Source of the DNA: Deinococcus sp. AB2017081
GTDB lineage: Bacteria > Deinococcota > Deinococci > Deinococcales > Deinococcaceae
DNA length: 64,000 nucleotides
Direction of reading: 5' to 3'
Assembly (NCBI RefSeq): GCF_034440735.1
Contig: NZ_CP140098.1
Location: 1,853,501 to 1,917,500 of the forward strand
In this document: positions 1-8,428 of the stretch, piece by piece
Position numbering within the stretch: position 1 is the stretch's first letter
Layout of the letters: the number at the start of each line of letters is the position of its first letter
The notes under the pieces: generated by a model
Seen by the model: the letters and a program-made list of their open reading frames with translations, nothing else
Database searches by the model: none
What the model was told of the DNA's origin: nothing
Position numbers and translations under genes: made by a program

Positions 1-781
1 GTTTGTGGCGGGTGTTCCGGTACATCTGCTCGATCCGGGCGGCGGCACTGTCGTCCACGGCGCGGCCTTCCAGATAGGCGTCGATCTGCGCGTAGGTCAC
101 GCCCAGGGCGGCCTCGTCGGGCAGGCCGGGGCGGCCGTCCTCCAGATCGGCGGTGGGCACCTTCTTCCACGTGCTCTCGGGGGCGCCCAGATGGGCCAGG
201 AGCTGGGCGCCCTGACGTTTGGTCAGGCCGGTCAGGGGGGTCACGTCCACGCCGCCGTCGCCGTACTTGGTGAAGAAGCCGGTGACGGCCTCGGCCGCGT
301 GATCCGTGCCCACGACGAGCAGGTTCAGCTGCCCGGCGATGGCGTACTGGGCGACCATGCGCTCGCGGGCCTTGACATTGCCGCGCACGAAATCCCGCAG
401 GTCGCTGCCGATGGCGCCCTCGGCGGCCTGGGCGGCGGCGTCCACGCTGGGCCGGATGTTCACGGTGACGGCGTGATCCGGGCGGATGAACTCCAGGGCG
501 GTCTGGGCGTCGGCCTCGTCGGCCTGGGTGCCGTAGGGGAGGCGCACGGCGATGAAGGTGGCGCTGCCCCCACGGGCACGCACCCGCTCGGCGGCAAGCT
601 GGCACAGGCGGCCCGTCAGCGTGCTGTCCTGCCCGCCGCTGATCCCCAGCACGAAACCGGCGGCCGGGGTGGCGGTCAGGTACGCGCTCAGGAACTCGAT
701 CCGCCGCTCGACCTCGGTGGCGGGGTCGATGTCCGGCTGGACGCACAGGTCGGCGCGGATGTGGTCGCGGAGCGCACTCAT
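1..781 (-). CDS. nadE: NH3-dependent NAD+ synthetase, C-terminus cut by window edge
   Basis: Catalyses the last step of NAD+ synthesis, the ATP-dependent amidation of nicotinate adenine dinucleotide with ammonia, in the cytosol. The reverse strand reads open from ATG at 781 to the window edge (260 codons). The ATP-pyrophosphatase P-loop SGGQDST lies at residues 48-54, followed by the GTDHAAEA and FTKYGDGG segments typical of the family. There is no glutaminase domain, so it is the short ammonia-dependent type, and only a few C-terminal residues should be missing. The ATG is preceded at 7 bases by CATACT and lacks a Shine-Dalgarno, suggesting a leaderless transcript. It diverges from pncB, whose product feeds the same pathway. 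Confidence 0.95.
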   Translation of the reverse strand, partial: MSALRDHIRADLCVQPDIDPATEVERRIEFLSAYLTATPAAGFVLGISGGQDSTLTGRLCQLAAERVRARGGSATFIAVRLPYGTQADEADAQTALEFIRPDHAVTVNIRPSVDAAAQAAEGAIGSDLRDFVRGNVKARERMVAQYAIAGQLNLLVVGTDHAAEAVTGFFTKYGDGGVDVTPLTGLTKRQGAQLLAHLGAPESTWKKVPTADLEDGRPGLPDEAALGVTYAQIDAYLEGRAVDDSAAARIEQMYRNTRHK

Positions 782-828
782 GATCCGGAGTATGGAGCAC
801 GCCAGGGCGCGGCGCGTACACTCCCGGG
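782..828. promoter_or_regulatory. Divergent nadE/pncB promoter region
   Basis: The 47-bp gap holds two back-to-back -10-like hexamers. TACACT at 817-822 sits 6 bases before the pncB GTG. CATACT, read on the reverse strand at 789-794, sits 7 bases before the nadE ATG. With that spacing transcription would start at or next to the start codons. No clear -35 or operator is visible. Confidence 0.5.
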
Positions 829-2280
829 GTGACGCCCGCCCCCGCGCCCCCGGCCCTGTTCACGGATCTGTACCAGCTGACCATGATGCAGGGCTATGTC
901 GAGCACGGCCTGCATACCCAGGAGGCCGTGTTCGACCTGGGCTTCCGGCGGCGGCCCTTCCGGGGCGGCTACGCGCTGTGGGCCGGGCTGGAACCCATGC
1001 TGGACGCCCTGGAATCCCTGCGCTTCACGGACGGCGATCTGGCGTATCTGGACACGCTGGGTCTGTTCCGCCCGGCGTTTCTGGACGCGCTGCGCGGCTG
1101 GCGTTTCACGGGCCGCGTGGACGCCTTTCCCGAGGGCAGCGTGATCTTCTCGCACGAGCCCCTGCTGACCGTGACCGCGCCGCTGTGGGAGGCGCAGCTC
1201 ATCGAGACGATGCTGCTCAACACCCTGAACTTCCAGACGCTGATCGCCACCAAGGCGGCACGGTGTGTCCTGGCCGCCACCTCAAGTCCACATGGCGGCA
1301 GGGTCGTGGAGTTCGGGGCGCGGCGGGCGCAGGGGCCAGACGGAGCCCTGAGTGCCACGCGGGCGGCGGTGGTGGGCGGCGCAACCGGTACCAGCAATGT
1401 GGAGGCCGGGCGGCGCTTCGGCCTGCCGGTCACGGGCACGCACGCGCACGCCTGGGTCGAGGCCTTCCTGGACGAGCTGAGCGCCTTCCGCGCCTACGCC
1501 CAGACCTACCCCGACGCAACCACGCTGCTGCTGGATACCGTGGACACGCTGGGCAGCGGCCTCCCGAACGCGCTGACGGTGGCGCGGGAACTGCGCGGAG
1601 CCGGCCACGAGCTGCAGGGTGTGCGGCTGGACAGCGGCGACCTCGCGTATCTGTCGCGGCACATTCGCGCCGAACTGGACGCGGCGGGCTTCCCGGACGT
1701 GCGGATCGTGGCCAGCAACGACCTCTCGGAGGACGTGATTGCCGCCCTGATCGCCGAGGGGGCCAGGATCGACGTGTACGGCGTGGGCACGCAGCTCGTC
1801 ACGGCGGGCGGCGAGGGTGGCGGGGCGCTGGGCGGCGTGTACAAGCTGGTGCAGCTGGGGGGGCGGCCCCGCATGAAGCTCACGGCCGATCCGGGCAAGG
1901 CCAGCGTGCCGGGCGTCAAGCACGTGTGGCGCGGTGCCGAGGGGCCAGCGCCAGACGCGACGTATGTCTGGGACGTCCTGACGCTGGGCGGCCCGCCCGC
2001 GCCGGGTGATGTGGTCGGCGATCCGGTCAATCCCCTGCGGGCGGCGCGGCTGCCGACTGGCCTGCACTGGGCACCGGCCCGCGAGGTCGTCATGCAGGGC
2101 GGTGTACGCACACGCCCGCCCGAGGCGCTGCTCGACGTGCAGGCCCGCGCCCGACGCGAACTCGCCCGGCTGCCCGCCGGGACGCGGCGCATGCTGAACC
2201 CGCACGTGTACCGCGTGAGCCTTGCCCCGGAGGTGGCGGCCCTGCGTGACCGCGAGCGGGCACGGTTGCTGGGGACGTGA
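829..2280 (+). CDS. pncB: Nicotinate phosphoribosyltransferase
   Basis: Converts nicotinate and PRPP to nicotinate mononucleotide with ATP hydrolysis, the entry step of the Preiss-Handler salvage route. The 483-residue product opens with the FTDLYQLTM segment typical of NAPRTases. The TGTHAHAW stretch near residue 205 carries the histidine region expected to be autophosphorylated, and [10 protein letters not shown] near 267 belongs to the PRPP-binding barrel. GTG at 829 follows TACACT by 6 bases, which fixes a leaderless start. The 3' end overlaps the next gene by a GTGA junction, so the two are probably co-transcribed and translationally coupled. Length is normal for the bacterial family. 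Confidence 0.95.
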   Translation: MTPAPAPPALFTDLYQLTMMQGYVEHGLHTQEAVFDLGFRRRPFRGGYALWAGLEPMLDALESLRFTDGDLAYLDTLGLFRPAFLDALRGWRFTGRVDAFPEGSVIFSHEPLLTVTAPLWEAQLIETMLLNTLNFQTLIATKAARCVLAATSSPHGGRVVEFGARRAQGPDGALSATRAAVVGGATGTSNVEAGRRFGLPVTGTHAHAWVEAFLDELSAFRAYAQTYPDATTLLLDTVDTLGSGLPNALTVARELRGAGHELQGVRLDSGDLAYLSRHIRAELDAAGFPDVRIVASNDLSEDVIAALIAEGARIDVYGVGTQLVTAGGEGGGALGGVYKLVQLGGRPRMKLTADPGKASVPGVKHVWRGAEGPAPDATYVWDVLTLGGPPAPGDVVGDPVNPLRAARLPTGLHWAPAREVVMQGGVRTRPPEALLDVQARARRELARLPAGTRRMLNPHVYRVSLAPEVAALRDRERARLLGT

Positions 2281-3179
2281 ACCGGATGGACGGCGCGGTC
2301 TTCATCGGCCGCTGTCAGCCCCCGCACGACGCGCACGTGGCGAGCGTGATCGCTGCCCTGAACACCGCACCGCGTGTGCTGGTGCTGCTCGGCAGCGCGA
2401 ATCTGGCCCGCAGCGTCCGCAATCCGCTGAGCGTCCCAGAGCGTGCGTGGCTGCTGCGCCGCGCTGTGCAGGACGCAGGCGGGGACGTGCGCCGCGTGAC
2501 CATCCGGCCCCTGCCTGACCGTTTCGATGGGGAGCGCTGGGCCGCCGACGTGCGGGCGGTGGCGGCAACGGTGTTCAGTGCCGACGCCCGTGTCGCCTTG
2601 GTCGGCCACGAGAAGGACGCCAGCGGAGCGTATCTGCGCTGGTTTCCCGGCTGGACGCGGGTGGGGCTGCCCGGCATACCCGCTCTGGACGCCACGTCCA
2701 TCCGGGCGGCGTGGCTGACCGGGATGCCGCTGCCGCCGGGTGTGCCGTCAGCTGTTGCGGAGTGGCTTGCCGCGTTCACCTGCACACGAGCCCATGCCCG
2801 TCTCGCGCTGGAGTGGCAGGCGGTCGAGGCCGCGCGGACAGAGGTGCCCCCCGGCGGTCGTCTACACGAGGAGCGCTGGATGCATGTGCACGCCGGGCAC
2901 GTCTGGCTGCACACCCGCCGCGACGACATCGGGCGCGGGCTGTGGGCGCTCCCTGGGCGGGTGCTGCCGGTGGGGGAGAGGCCGGAGTGTGACGGGATCG
3001 TGTTCGACCATCCGGCCCGGTCACTGGTCGGACAGGCCGTGGCGCGCGTGTTCCTGGGGCCGCCGCCTGGCGGCCTCGACGCCCACCCCGTCGCGCTGAA
3101 CATTGCCCTCTCGCGCCCACGCCGGTTCCACGAGGATCACCACGTCATCCTGACGCGGGTGCTGGGGGCGGCTAAGTAG
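2277..3179 (+). CDS. NMN adenylyltransferase with degenerate Nudix-like C-terminal domain
   Basis: Residues 1-165 look like a NadM-type nicotinamide-nucleotide adenylyltransferase: [10 protein letters not shown] at 11-20 corresponds to the nucleotidyl-transferase HxxH motif and DATSIR at 139-144 to the ISSTxxR motif. Residues about 195-300 align with the ADP-ribose pyrophosphatase domain of bifunctional NadM/Nudix proteins. WALPG (223-227) and VFDHPARSL (242-250) are recognisable, but only about 14 residues separate them. In active relatives that interval carries the roughly 23-residue Nudix box with its Glu/Arg metal ligands, so hydrolase activity is probably lost. The start is taken at GTG 2277, overlapping the pncB stop; ATG 2286 is the alternative. 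It forms a salvage operon with pncB. Confidence 0.85.
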   Translation: MNRMDGAVFIGRCQPPHDAHVASVIAALNTAPRVLVLLGSANLARSVRNPLSVPERAWLLRRAVQDAGGDVRRVTIRPLPDRFDGERWAADVRAVAATVFSADARVALVGHEKDASGAYLRWFPGWTRVGLPGIPALDATSIRAAWLTGMPLPPGVPSAVAEWLAAFTCTRAHARLALEWQAVEAARTEVPPGGRLHEERWMHVHAGHVWLHTRRDDIGRGLWALPGRVLPVGERPECDGIVFDHPARSLVGQAVARVFLGPPPGGLDAHPVALNIALSRPRRFHEDHHVILTRVLGAAK

Positions 3180-3185
3180 GTCGAA

Positions 3186-3217
3186 GTTGATCTTTAGATC
3201 AACCGAGCAGAGCGAGT
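3186..3217 (+). repeat. Hairpin-plus-tail module, left copy
   Basis: A near-perfect palindrome (GTTGATCT, two T, AGATCAAC; 3186-3203) lies just after the stop codon of the adenylyltransferase gene. It is followed without a gap by CGAGCAGAGCGAGT. The 16-mer at 3202-3217 recurs in inverted orientation at 3615-3630, again behind a palindrome and behind a stop codon. The position suggests a terminator or a REP-like 3' element. Confidence 0.6.
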
Positions 3218-3225
3218 ATCGAAGA

Positions 3226-3298
3226 AAGTACGTCGTAGCGGCAATGGAGAGATTCCGGCGCTGTCCCGGAAGCTCGTAATGTTAGCTACGACGTACTT
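3226..3298. other. Long inverted repeat with nested hairpin, candidate structured RNA
   Basis: A perfect 14-bp inverted repeat (AAGTACGTCGTAGC at 3226-3239, its complement at 3285-3298) encloses 45 bases. Inside is a second hairpin, TTCCGG/CCGGAA, at 3253-3258 and 3266-3271. The right arm covers two bases of the stop codon (3297-3299) of the reverse-strand gene that follows. No coding frame explains the structure. It could be a bidirectional terminator, a small structured RNA or a miniature mobile element. Confidence 0.5.
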
Positions 3299-3527
3299 AC
3301 TCCGGTTTGGCCTCGTTCTGGTCATCCTTGATCCAGCCGGTCGTCTTGCGCAGGTTCATCTGCCCGAAGGCGGCGAGCCACTCGGCCTCGGAGAGTTCAT
3401 TCAGGTCGCGGCCCGCGTGCTGCTCGATCAGCACGGCCCGCATCACGTCGGCCTCGTAGTCACTGGCGCTCTCGCGGCCCAGGCGTTCCAGCACGGCGTC
3501 GGTGGTCAGCTGTTCGTCGATCTTCAT
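3297..3527 (-). CDS. Small hypothetical protein, 76 aa
   Basis: I do not recognise a family. The product starts MKIDEQLTTDAVLERLGRES and is acidic and probably mostly helical, with no signal peptide or membrane segment. A frame extends upstream to 3590, but ATG at 3527 has a strong AGGAGG Shine-Dalgarno 7 bases away and is preferred. The 5' leader contains a 9-bp hairpin at 3560-3584. The stop codon falls in the right arm of the 14-bp inverted repeat. It is co-oriented with the small gene at 3645-3902, from which it is separated by the right hairpin-plus-tail module. Coding is supported by the ribosome binding site and codon bias, not by homology. Confidence 0.65.
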   Translation of the reverse strand: MKIDEQLTTDAVLERLGRESASDYEADVMRAVLIEQHAGRDLNELSEAEWLAAFGQMNLRKTTGWIKDDQNEAKPE

Positions 3528-3559
3528 GTCAGGCCTCCTGATCGGCCGTCCGAATTCCA

Positions 3560-3584
3560 GCGTCAGACAGAGGGAGTCTGACGC
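3560..3584 (-). promoter_or_regulatory. Hairpin in the 5' leader of the 76-aa gene
   Basis: GCGTCAGAC (3560-3568) and GTCTGACGC (3576-3584) form a perfect 9-bp stem with a 7-base loop. It lies about 30 bases upstream of the start codon and about 20 upstream of its AGGAGG. The position allows a regulatory or mRNA-stabilising role, but there is no U-tract that would make it a terminator. Confidence 0.4.
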
Positions 3585-3614
3585 CTCCATTCTCCCGGCC
3601 GCTCGGTTGAATCC

Positions 3615-3653
3615 ACTCGCTCTGCTCGGTCATAAGGACAACGCTTATGACCG
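3615..3653 (-). repeat. Hairpin-plus-tail module, right copy
   Basis: Read on the reverse strand, a 10-bp stem (CGGTCATAAG/CTTATGACCG, 3627-3653, 7-base loop) overlaps the stop codon of the 85-aa gene. It is followed by AGCAGAGCGAGT, shared with the left copy at 3202-3217. The stems differ in sequence but the tail is conserved, which suggests a functional 3' element and not a simple duplication. Confidence 0.55.
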
Positions 3654-3902
3654 ATGTTCCTGCACATCGAACGGAAAGACCGACGCCTCAGATGTGATCT
3701 GGAAGCGGCGGCGCAGGTCGTCCAGCTTGCGGCGGGCGTCGTCGGTGTGGGCGACCAGGCCGTGGGGCACCTCGGCCGTCTCGTGGGCAAAGGCCACGCC
3801 CTCGACCTCCACGCCGGGTGAGCCGTCGTCCAGGGTGATGAACCGGGCCGGCACCTGGCCGCCCGACACGCTGAGCATGAAGTCCTCGGTCATGTCCGGC
3901 AC
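3645..3902 (-). CDS. Small hypothetical protein, 85 aa
   Basis: No family recognised. The sequence has a short beta-rich N-terminal half (FMLSVSGGQVPARFITLDDG) and a charged helical C-terminal half (DDARRKLDDLRRRF). It has no signal or membrane segment, so it is presumably cytosolic. The start is uncertain: GTG at 3902 or ATG at 3893, and neither has a clear Shine-Dalgarno. It diverges from the rRNA methyltransferase at 3985. The stop codon lies inside the hairpin of the right repeat module, so that hairpin is its natural transcription end. Coding is supported by codon usage and by a conserved-looking fold pattern only. Confidence 0.6.
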   Translation of the reverse strand: MPDMTEDFMLSVSGGQVPARFITLDDGSPGVEVEGVAFAHETAEVPHGLVAHTDDARRKLDDLRRRFQITSEASVFPFDVQEHRS

Positions 3903-3984
3903 TCTGCCGCATGGCCGTGTCCGGAACCGCAGGGTGGCCGTCGCCTCTCCTTAATGGTGGCCTGCCGTGCGGTACCCTGACCGG

Positions 3985-5187
3985 ATGCCGGATGCCCCCG
4001 CCCCCCGTTCCCGCCTGCGCCTGCGGGTCTCCCCGGCGGCCGAGGCGCATGTCCGCGCCGGGCACCCGTGGGTGTACGAGTCCAGCGTGCGCGACCAGAA
4101 CCGGGATGGCGACCCCGGTGAACTCGCCGTGATCTACGACCGCCGCGACCGCTTCCTGGCGATCGGCCTGTACGACCCGGACTCGCCGCTGCGGGTGCGC
4201 GTGCTCCACCAGGGCACCCCCGCGACCCTGGACGATGCGTGGTGGGCCGCCCGCCTGGACGCGGCCCTGAGCCTGCGCGAGCCGCTGTTCGGCCCGGACA
4301 CCGACGGCTACCGCGTGGTCAACGGCGAGTCCGACGGCTTTCCTGGGCTGGTCGTGGATCGCTACGGGCCCACCCTGGTCGTGAAGCTGTACACCGCCGC
4401 GTGGTTCCCACACCTGCCGCGCGTGCTGGGGCTGCTCGCGGCCCGCTTCCCGGAGTTCGCAGTCGTGCTGCGCCTGAGCCGCAACATCCAGACCGCCGCG
4501 ACCCGCCAGGGCCTGTTCGACGGTCAGGTGCTCGCCGGCCGCGTGCCGGGCGGCACCGTGGTCTTCCACGAGACCGGACTGGCCTTCGAGGCTGACGTGG
4601 TGCGAGGCCAGAAGACCGGCTTCTTCCTGGATCAGCGCGAGAACCGGCGGCGGGTCGAGAAGTACGCCCGGGGGCGGCGCGTGCTCAATGCGTTTTCCTT
4701 CAGCGGCGGCTTCTCGCTGTACGCGGCGCGGGGCGGGGCGGCCGAGGTCATCAGCCTCGACCTGAGCGCCCACGCCCTGGCGAGTGCCGAGCGCAACTAC
4801 GCCCTGAACCCCCGGCTGAGCGCCCCACATGAGACCGTCCAGGCCGATGTGTTCGAGTGGCTGGCCCACACGGAAGCAGACTTCGACCTCGTGATCCTCG
4901 ATCCCCCCTCGCTGGCGCGGCGCGAGGCCGAGCGGGCCGGGGCGATCCGGGCCTACGGAAAGCTCGCGCACGACGGCATCCGGCGGCTGTCTCGGGGCGG
5001 CATCCTGGTCAGCGCGTCGTGCTCGGCCCACGTCAGTGCCGACGAATTCTGGGACGCCGTGCGGGACACGGCGACCGCCAGTGGGCGGAGCTGGACGGAA
5101 CTGCACACGGCGCAGCACGCGCCCGATCACCATGCCGCCTTCCCCGAGGCGCAGTACCTCAAGGCGATCTTCCTGCGATTCGACTGA
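3985..5187 (+). CDS. Class I SAM-dependent rRNA methyltransferase, RlmI-like
   Basis: The 400-residue product has the layout of the RlmI (COG1092) family: an N-terminal PUA-like RNA-binding domain (about 1-80), a middle domain, and a Rossmann methyltransferase domain from about 205. Visible motifs are [15 protein letters not shown] (SAM motif I), the [10 protein letters not shown] motif near 300, and SASCSAHVS, which holds the cysteine expected to attack cytosine C6 in m5C formation. The likely activity is 23S rRNA m5C methylation, but the target base cannot be read from the sequence. TACCCT ends 6 bases before ATG 3985, which favours this start over the in-frame GTG at 3967. Confidence 0.88.
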   Translation: MPDAPAPRSRLRLRVSPAAEAHVRAGHPWVYESSVRDQNRDGDPGELAVIYDRRDRFLAIGLYDPDSPLRVRVLHQGTPATLDDAWWAARLDAALSLREPLFGPDTDGYRVVNGESDGFPGLVVDRYGPTLVVKLYTAAWFPHLPRVLGLLAARFPEFAVVLRLSRNIQTAATRQGLFDGQVLAGRVPGGTVVFHETGLAFEADVVRGQKTGFFLDQRENRRRVEKYARGRRVLNAFSFSGGFSLYAARGGAAEVISLDLSAHALASAERNYALNPRLSAPHETVQADVFEWLAHTEADFDLVILDPPSLARREAERAGAIRAYGKLAHDGIRRLSRGGILVSASCSAHVSADEFWDAVRDTATASGRSWTELHTAQHAPDHHAAFPEAQYLKAIFLRFD

Positions 5188-5355
5188 TCGACGTCGCCTT
5201 CCGGAGCAGGAGGGAGCTGGTTCCGTCCACTGCACCCGAATGTCCGAGAGCCGCGTGCCGGGGCGGGGGTGGCGGGCATGCTCGAGTCAACCGTCAGCCT
5301 CACCCGGATCGGCGCCACGACCTCCCGCACCTCTCCGGTGCCCGTCTCCCTCTGT

Positions 5356-5375
5356 TTACGCTCCGGGCGTAACAT
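5356..5375 (+). promoter_or_regulatory. Polymerase IV promoter with overlapping dyad
   Basis: TAACAT at 5370-5375 lies 6 bases before the GTG start of the polymerase gene, giving a leaderless promoter. A dyad, TTACGC (5356-5361) and GCGTAA (5367-5372) with 5 bases between, overlaps the hexamer and could be bound by a repressor. The regulator is unknown. Confidence 0.4.
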
Positions 5376-5381
5376 GGCCCC

Positions 5382-6470
5382 GTGACCGCCCCGCTCCGCA
5401 AGATCATCCACGTGGACATGGACGCCTTCTACGCGTCCGTGGAACAGCGGGACGATCCCGCGCTGCGCGGTGTGCCGGTGGCCGTGGCGTGGGGCGGGCG
5501 GCGCTCGGTCGTCCTGACCGCCAGCTATGAGGCCCGCCCGTACGGTGTCCGCAGCGCCATGCCGCTGTACCGGGCGCTGGAGCGCTGCCCCGGTCTGCGC
5601 GTCGTCCCGCCCCGCTTCGACGCGTACCGGGAAGTCAGCGCCCAGATCCGGGCCGTGTTCCGCACCTACACCACGCTGGTGGAACCCCTGTCGCTCGACG
5701 AGGCGTATCTGGACGTGACCGCGCCCCTGGTGGGTGGCCCCAGTGCCACCCGGATCGCGCAGGCCATCCGGGCGCAGATCCGCGAGCGCACCGGCCTGAG
5801 TGCCACGGCGGGCGTCAGCGTGAACAAGTTCCTCGCCAAACTCGCCAGCGGCATGAACAAGCCCGACGGCCTGACCGTGCTGCTGCCGGAACAGATCGAT
5901 GAGCTGCTCGCGGGCCTTCCCGTGGCCGAGTTCCACGGGATCGGCCCCGCCACCGCTGCGAAGCTGGCGGGTCTGGGCATCCACACCGGGGCCGACCTGC
6001 GGGCCACGTCGCCGGAGGTGCTGCGGGAACGGTTCGGCGTGGTGGGCACGCATTTCTGGCGGATCGCTCACGGCCTCGACGACCGGCCCGTCGAGCCGGA
6101 TCGCCCGTACCGCAGCATCGGCGCCGAGGAGACGTACGCCGATGATCTGCACGGGATGCCGGCCGTGCTGGCGCGGCTGCCGGGGCTGGCCGGTGGCGTG
6201 GAGCGGCGGCTTGCGGGGGCAGGACAGTGCGCGCGGACGGTGATCCTGAAACTCAAGTTCGACGACCGGAGCGTGATCACCCGGCGGGTCACGTTGCCGT
6301 GGCCGGTGCAGACGGCGGCGGCGCTCACGGACACGGCGGCCACGCTCCTCACCCCCGAGGTGCTGGCCGGACGTGGCGTGAGGCTGGCCGGGATCACGGC
6401 GGCCACCCTGATGCCGGTGGGGGAGCCACCGGCACAGCCGCCGCTGTTTCCCGGACGGTTCGGCACGTGA
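5382..6470 (+). CDS. dinB: Y-family DNA polymerase (DNA polymerase IV)
   Basis: A 362-residue translesion polymerase. The palm begins HVDMDAFYASVEQ with the first metal-binding Asp, and LSLDEAYLDVT near residue 105 supplies the Asp-Glu pair. The thumb has tandem helix-hairpin-helix motifs (FHGIGPATAAKLAGLGI), and a little-finger domain follows. The C-terminus contains QPPLF at residues 352-356, which fits the consensus beta-clamp-binding pentapeptide. It would extend primers across damaged template at replication forks. The GTG start is placed by a leaderless TAACAT box. To my knowledge D. radiodurans R1 lacks Y-family polymerases, so its presence is informative for this lineage. Confidence 0.93.
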   Translation: MTAPLRKIIHVDMDAFYASVEQRDDPALRGVPVAVAWGGRRSVVLTASYEARPYGVRSAMPLYRALERCPGLRVVPPRFDAYREVSAQIRAVFRTYTTLVEPLSLDEAYLDVTAPLVGGPSATRIAQAIRAQIRERTGLSATAGVSVNKFLAKLASGMNKPDGLTVLLPEQIDELLAGLPVAEFHGIGPATAAKLAGLGIHTGADLRATSPEVLRERFGVVGTHFWRIAHGLDDRPVEPDRPYRSIGAEETYADDLHGMPAVLARLPGLAGGVERRLAGAGQCARTVILKLKFDDRSVITRRVTLPWPVQTAAALTDTAATLLTPEVLAGRGVRLAGITAATLMPVGEPPAQPPLFPGRFGT

Positions 6471-6523
6471 CCGCCCGGTGGTGGGGGGACGGCACGTCCT
6501 GTGGTCGGGTACTCTGGCCGGGT

Positions 6524-8428
6524 ATGGTTCGTCGTCCTGCTGCGTCATGGGCTGCCCTGGTGGCTGGCCTGACGATCCTGCTCGTCGCCTGTGACCGTGG
6601 CCGGATCCCCGATCCGCCACCCGATCCCGTGTCCAGCATCAGCGGCACCGTCACGCTGCCCGGCGCCCGCGCCACCGCGCTTCCCGTCACCCGGCCCCTG
6701 CGGCCCGGCGAGGTGCTGCGTGATCGACAGGGCCAGCCGTGGCGGGTGCGCGGCGCGTCCCGCGCCGCCGGGCGCTCCGGGGCCGTGATTCCCGGCGAGT
6801 ACCTCGTGCTGACCCGGCCGGGACTGTCCGCCCAGAGCGTGACTGCGTCCGTGTCGGCGCTGGAGGTGCCGTTGGTGGGAACCGTGGGCCTGTCGCGGGC
6901 GGGAGGCTCGTCCGCGCTGGGGCTGGGGCTGTACCGCGTGAACCGCGTCCTGAGCGGCGCACAGTCCGCCCAGGTGCTGCGGGAACTGGCGGCCCGGCCG
7001 GGGGTGCTGAGCGTCTCGCCAAACCGCCGGATGGTGGCGCTGCGGACGCCGGACGACACCTACTATCCCCTCCAGTGGCACTACCCCGCCATGGATCTGC
7101 CCGAGGCCTGGACACTCACCACCGGCGCGGCCGTCACGGTGGCCGTGCTGGATACCGGGATCGGCTCCCATCCCGATCTGACCGGGCAGCTGCTGCCCGG
7201 CATGGACTTCATCCGGGATCCGGCGGTCTCCGGAGACGGTGACGGCCTCGATTCCGATCCCACCGACGCGGCCGGCGGCGACTATCACGGTACCCACGTG
7301 ACCGGCACCGTGGCCGCCCGGACGAACAACGGAGCGGGCGTGGCCGGAGTCAGCTGGGGAGCGCGGGTCGTCCCCGTGCGTGTGCTGGGCCAGGACGGGG
7401 GGGATCTGGCCGATGTCCTGCTGGGGGCCCTGTGGGCGGCCGGAGAGCCGGTCGACGGCGTGAAGGCCACGGCGCATCCCGCCCGGGTCGTGAACCTCAG
7501 TCTGGGTGGCGAGGGCGTGTGCTCGGCCGCCGAACAGCAGGTCTTCACGCGGCTGAAGGCACGGGGGGTCGTGACGGTGGTGGCCGCCGGGAACGACGAC
7601 GTGGACGTCGCCACCATCTCGCCCGCGAACTGTGCGGACGTGATCACGGTCGGTGCGGTCGGTCCCGACGGCCGGCGGGCACCGTACTCGAACCACGGCG
7701 CCCGGATCGACGTCATGGCACCGGGCGGAAACGGCAGCCTGGGGGTCACGGTCGGCAGCGAGACGTATCCCGGCGGGGTGCTCAGCACCAGCGTCGATGA
7801 CGTGACCCGCACCGCGCAGTACGTGTTCATGGACGGCACGTCCATGGCCGCTCCGCACGTGGCCGGGGCGGTGGCCCTGCTGCTCGGGCGCGAACCGACC
7901 CTGACCCCGGATCAGGTGCTCGCCCGGCTGAAACGCACGGCGGCCCCGCTCGGCAGCCGCTGCGACGTGGCCGGTGGCTGCGGTGCCGGTCTGGTCGATG
8001 CCGGGGCACTCCTCACGGACGCGACGTCCTCGCCACCCCCGACCCCACCGACCCCGACTCCGCCCACCACGCCACCGGTCGTGGCCGCGCTGTTCCTCCA
8101 GCCCGACACCTCGATCAACTATGCCCAGAGCCGGTACACGCAGCTGCCCACCGATTCCCTGACTCCGCCGTACCGGGTCGGAGACCTCGCCGCCGGGCCG
8201 TATCTGGTCGCGGCGTGGCAGGATCTGGACGACGACGGTCAGATCGACGAGGGCGAACCCTTCGGCACGTACCCGCAGACCGTGACACTGAGTGCCACGG
8301 GGAGCGATCTGACCGGTATCGACGTGACTCTGGAGGCGTTCCGGGTACAGGGGGTGTCCGCGGCGGAAGGCCCGGACCGGCAGGATGCAGTGATCCGCGC
8401 CCTCGAGACGCTGACCACGCGGCGATGA
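6524..8428 (+). CDS. S8 family serine peptidase (subtilase), predicted lipoprotein
   Basis: A 634-residue protein with a type II signal peptide: an Arg-containing start, a hydrophobic stretch and lipobox LVAC with Cys23, so it is probably anchored in an envelope membrane. Residues about 35-180 form a propeptide-like region. The catalytic domain carries Asp210 (VLDTGIG), His255 (HGTHVTG) and Ser440 (GTSMAAPHVAG). A proline/threonine-rich linker near 505-520 leads to a small C-terminal beta domain with a DLDDDGQIDEGE acidic loop that may bind calcium. ATG at 6524 follows TACTCT by 8 bases; longer upstream reading overlaps the polymerase gene and lacks coding character. It ends in an ATGA overlap with the next gene. 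Likely an extracytoplasmic protease. Confidence 0.9.
   Translation: MVRRPAASWAALVAGLTILLVACDRGRIPDPPPDPVSSISGTVTLPGARATALPVTRPLRPGEVLRDRQGQPWRVRGASRAAGRSGAVIPGEYLVLTRPGLSAQSVTASVSALEVPLVGTVGLSRAGGSSALGLGLYRVNRVLSGAQSAQVLRELAARPGVLSVSPNRRMVALRTPDDTYYPLQWHYPAMDLPEAWTLTTGAAVTVAVLDTGIGSHPDLTGQLLPGMDFIRDPAVSGDGDGLDSDPTDAAGGDYHGTHVTGTVAARTNNGAGVAGVSWGARVVPVRVLGQDGGDLADVLLGALWAAGEPVDGVKATAHPARVVNLSLGGEGVCSAAEQQVFTRLKARGVVTVVAAGNDDVDVATISPANCADVITVGAVGPDGRRAPYSNHGARIDVMAPGGNGSLGVTVGSETYPGGVLSTSVDDVTRTAQYVFMDGTSMAAPHVAGAVALLLGREPTLTPDQVLARLKRTAAPLGSRCDVAGGCGAGLVDAGALLTDATSSPPPTPPTPTPPTTPPVVAALFLQPDTSINYAQSRYTQLPTDSLTPPYRVGDLAAGPYLVAAWQDLDDDGQIDEGEPFGTYPQTVTLSATGSDLTGIDVTLEAFRVQGVSAAEGPDRQDAVIRALETLTTRR

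Noticed and set aside
3627..3653. Possible radiation/desiccation response motif (RDRM)
   Set aside because: The palindrome reads CATAA...TTATG, the reverse order of the known TTATG...CATAA motif, and it lies at a gene end, not a promoter.
6227..6523. N-terminal extension of the subtilase into dinB
   Set aside because: The lipoprotein signal begins at 6524, with a -10 box just upstream; the earlier frame is a shadow of the polymerase gene.
8030..8075. Tandem repeat in the subtilase gene
   Set aside because: It is a simple Pro/Thr-codon linker, common between domains of exported proteins.
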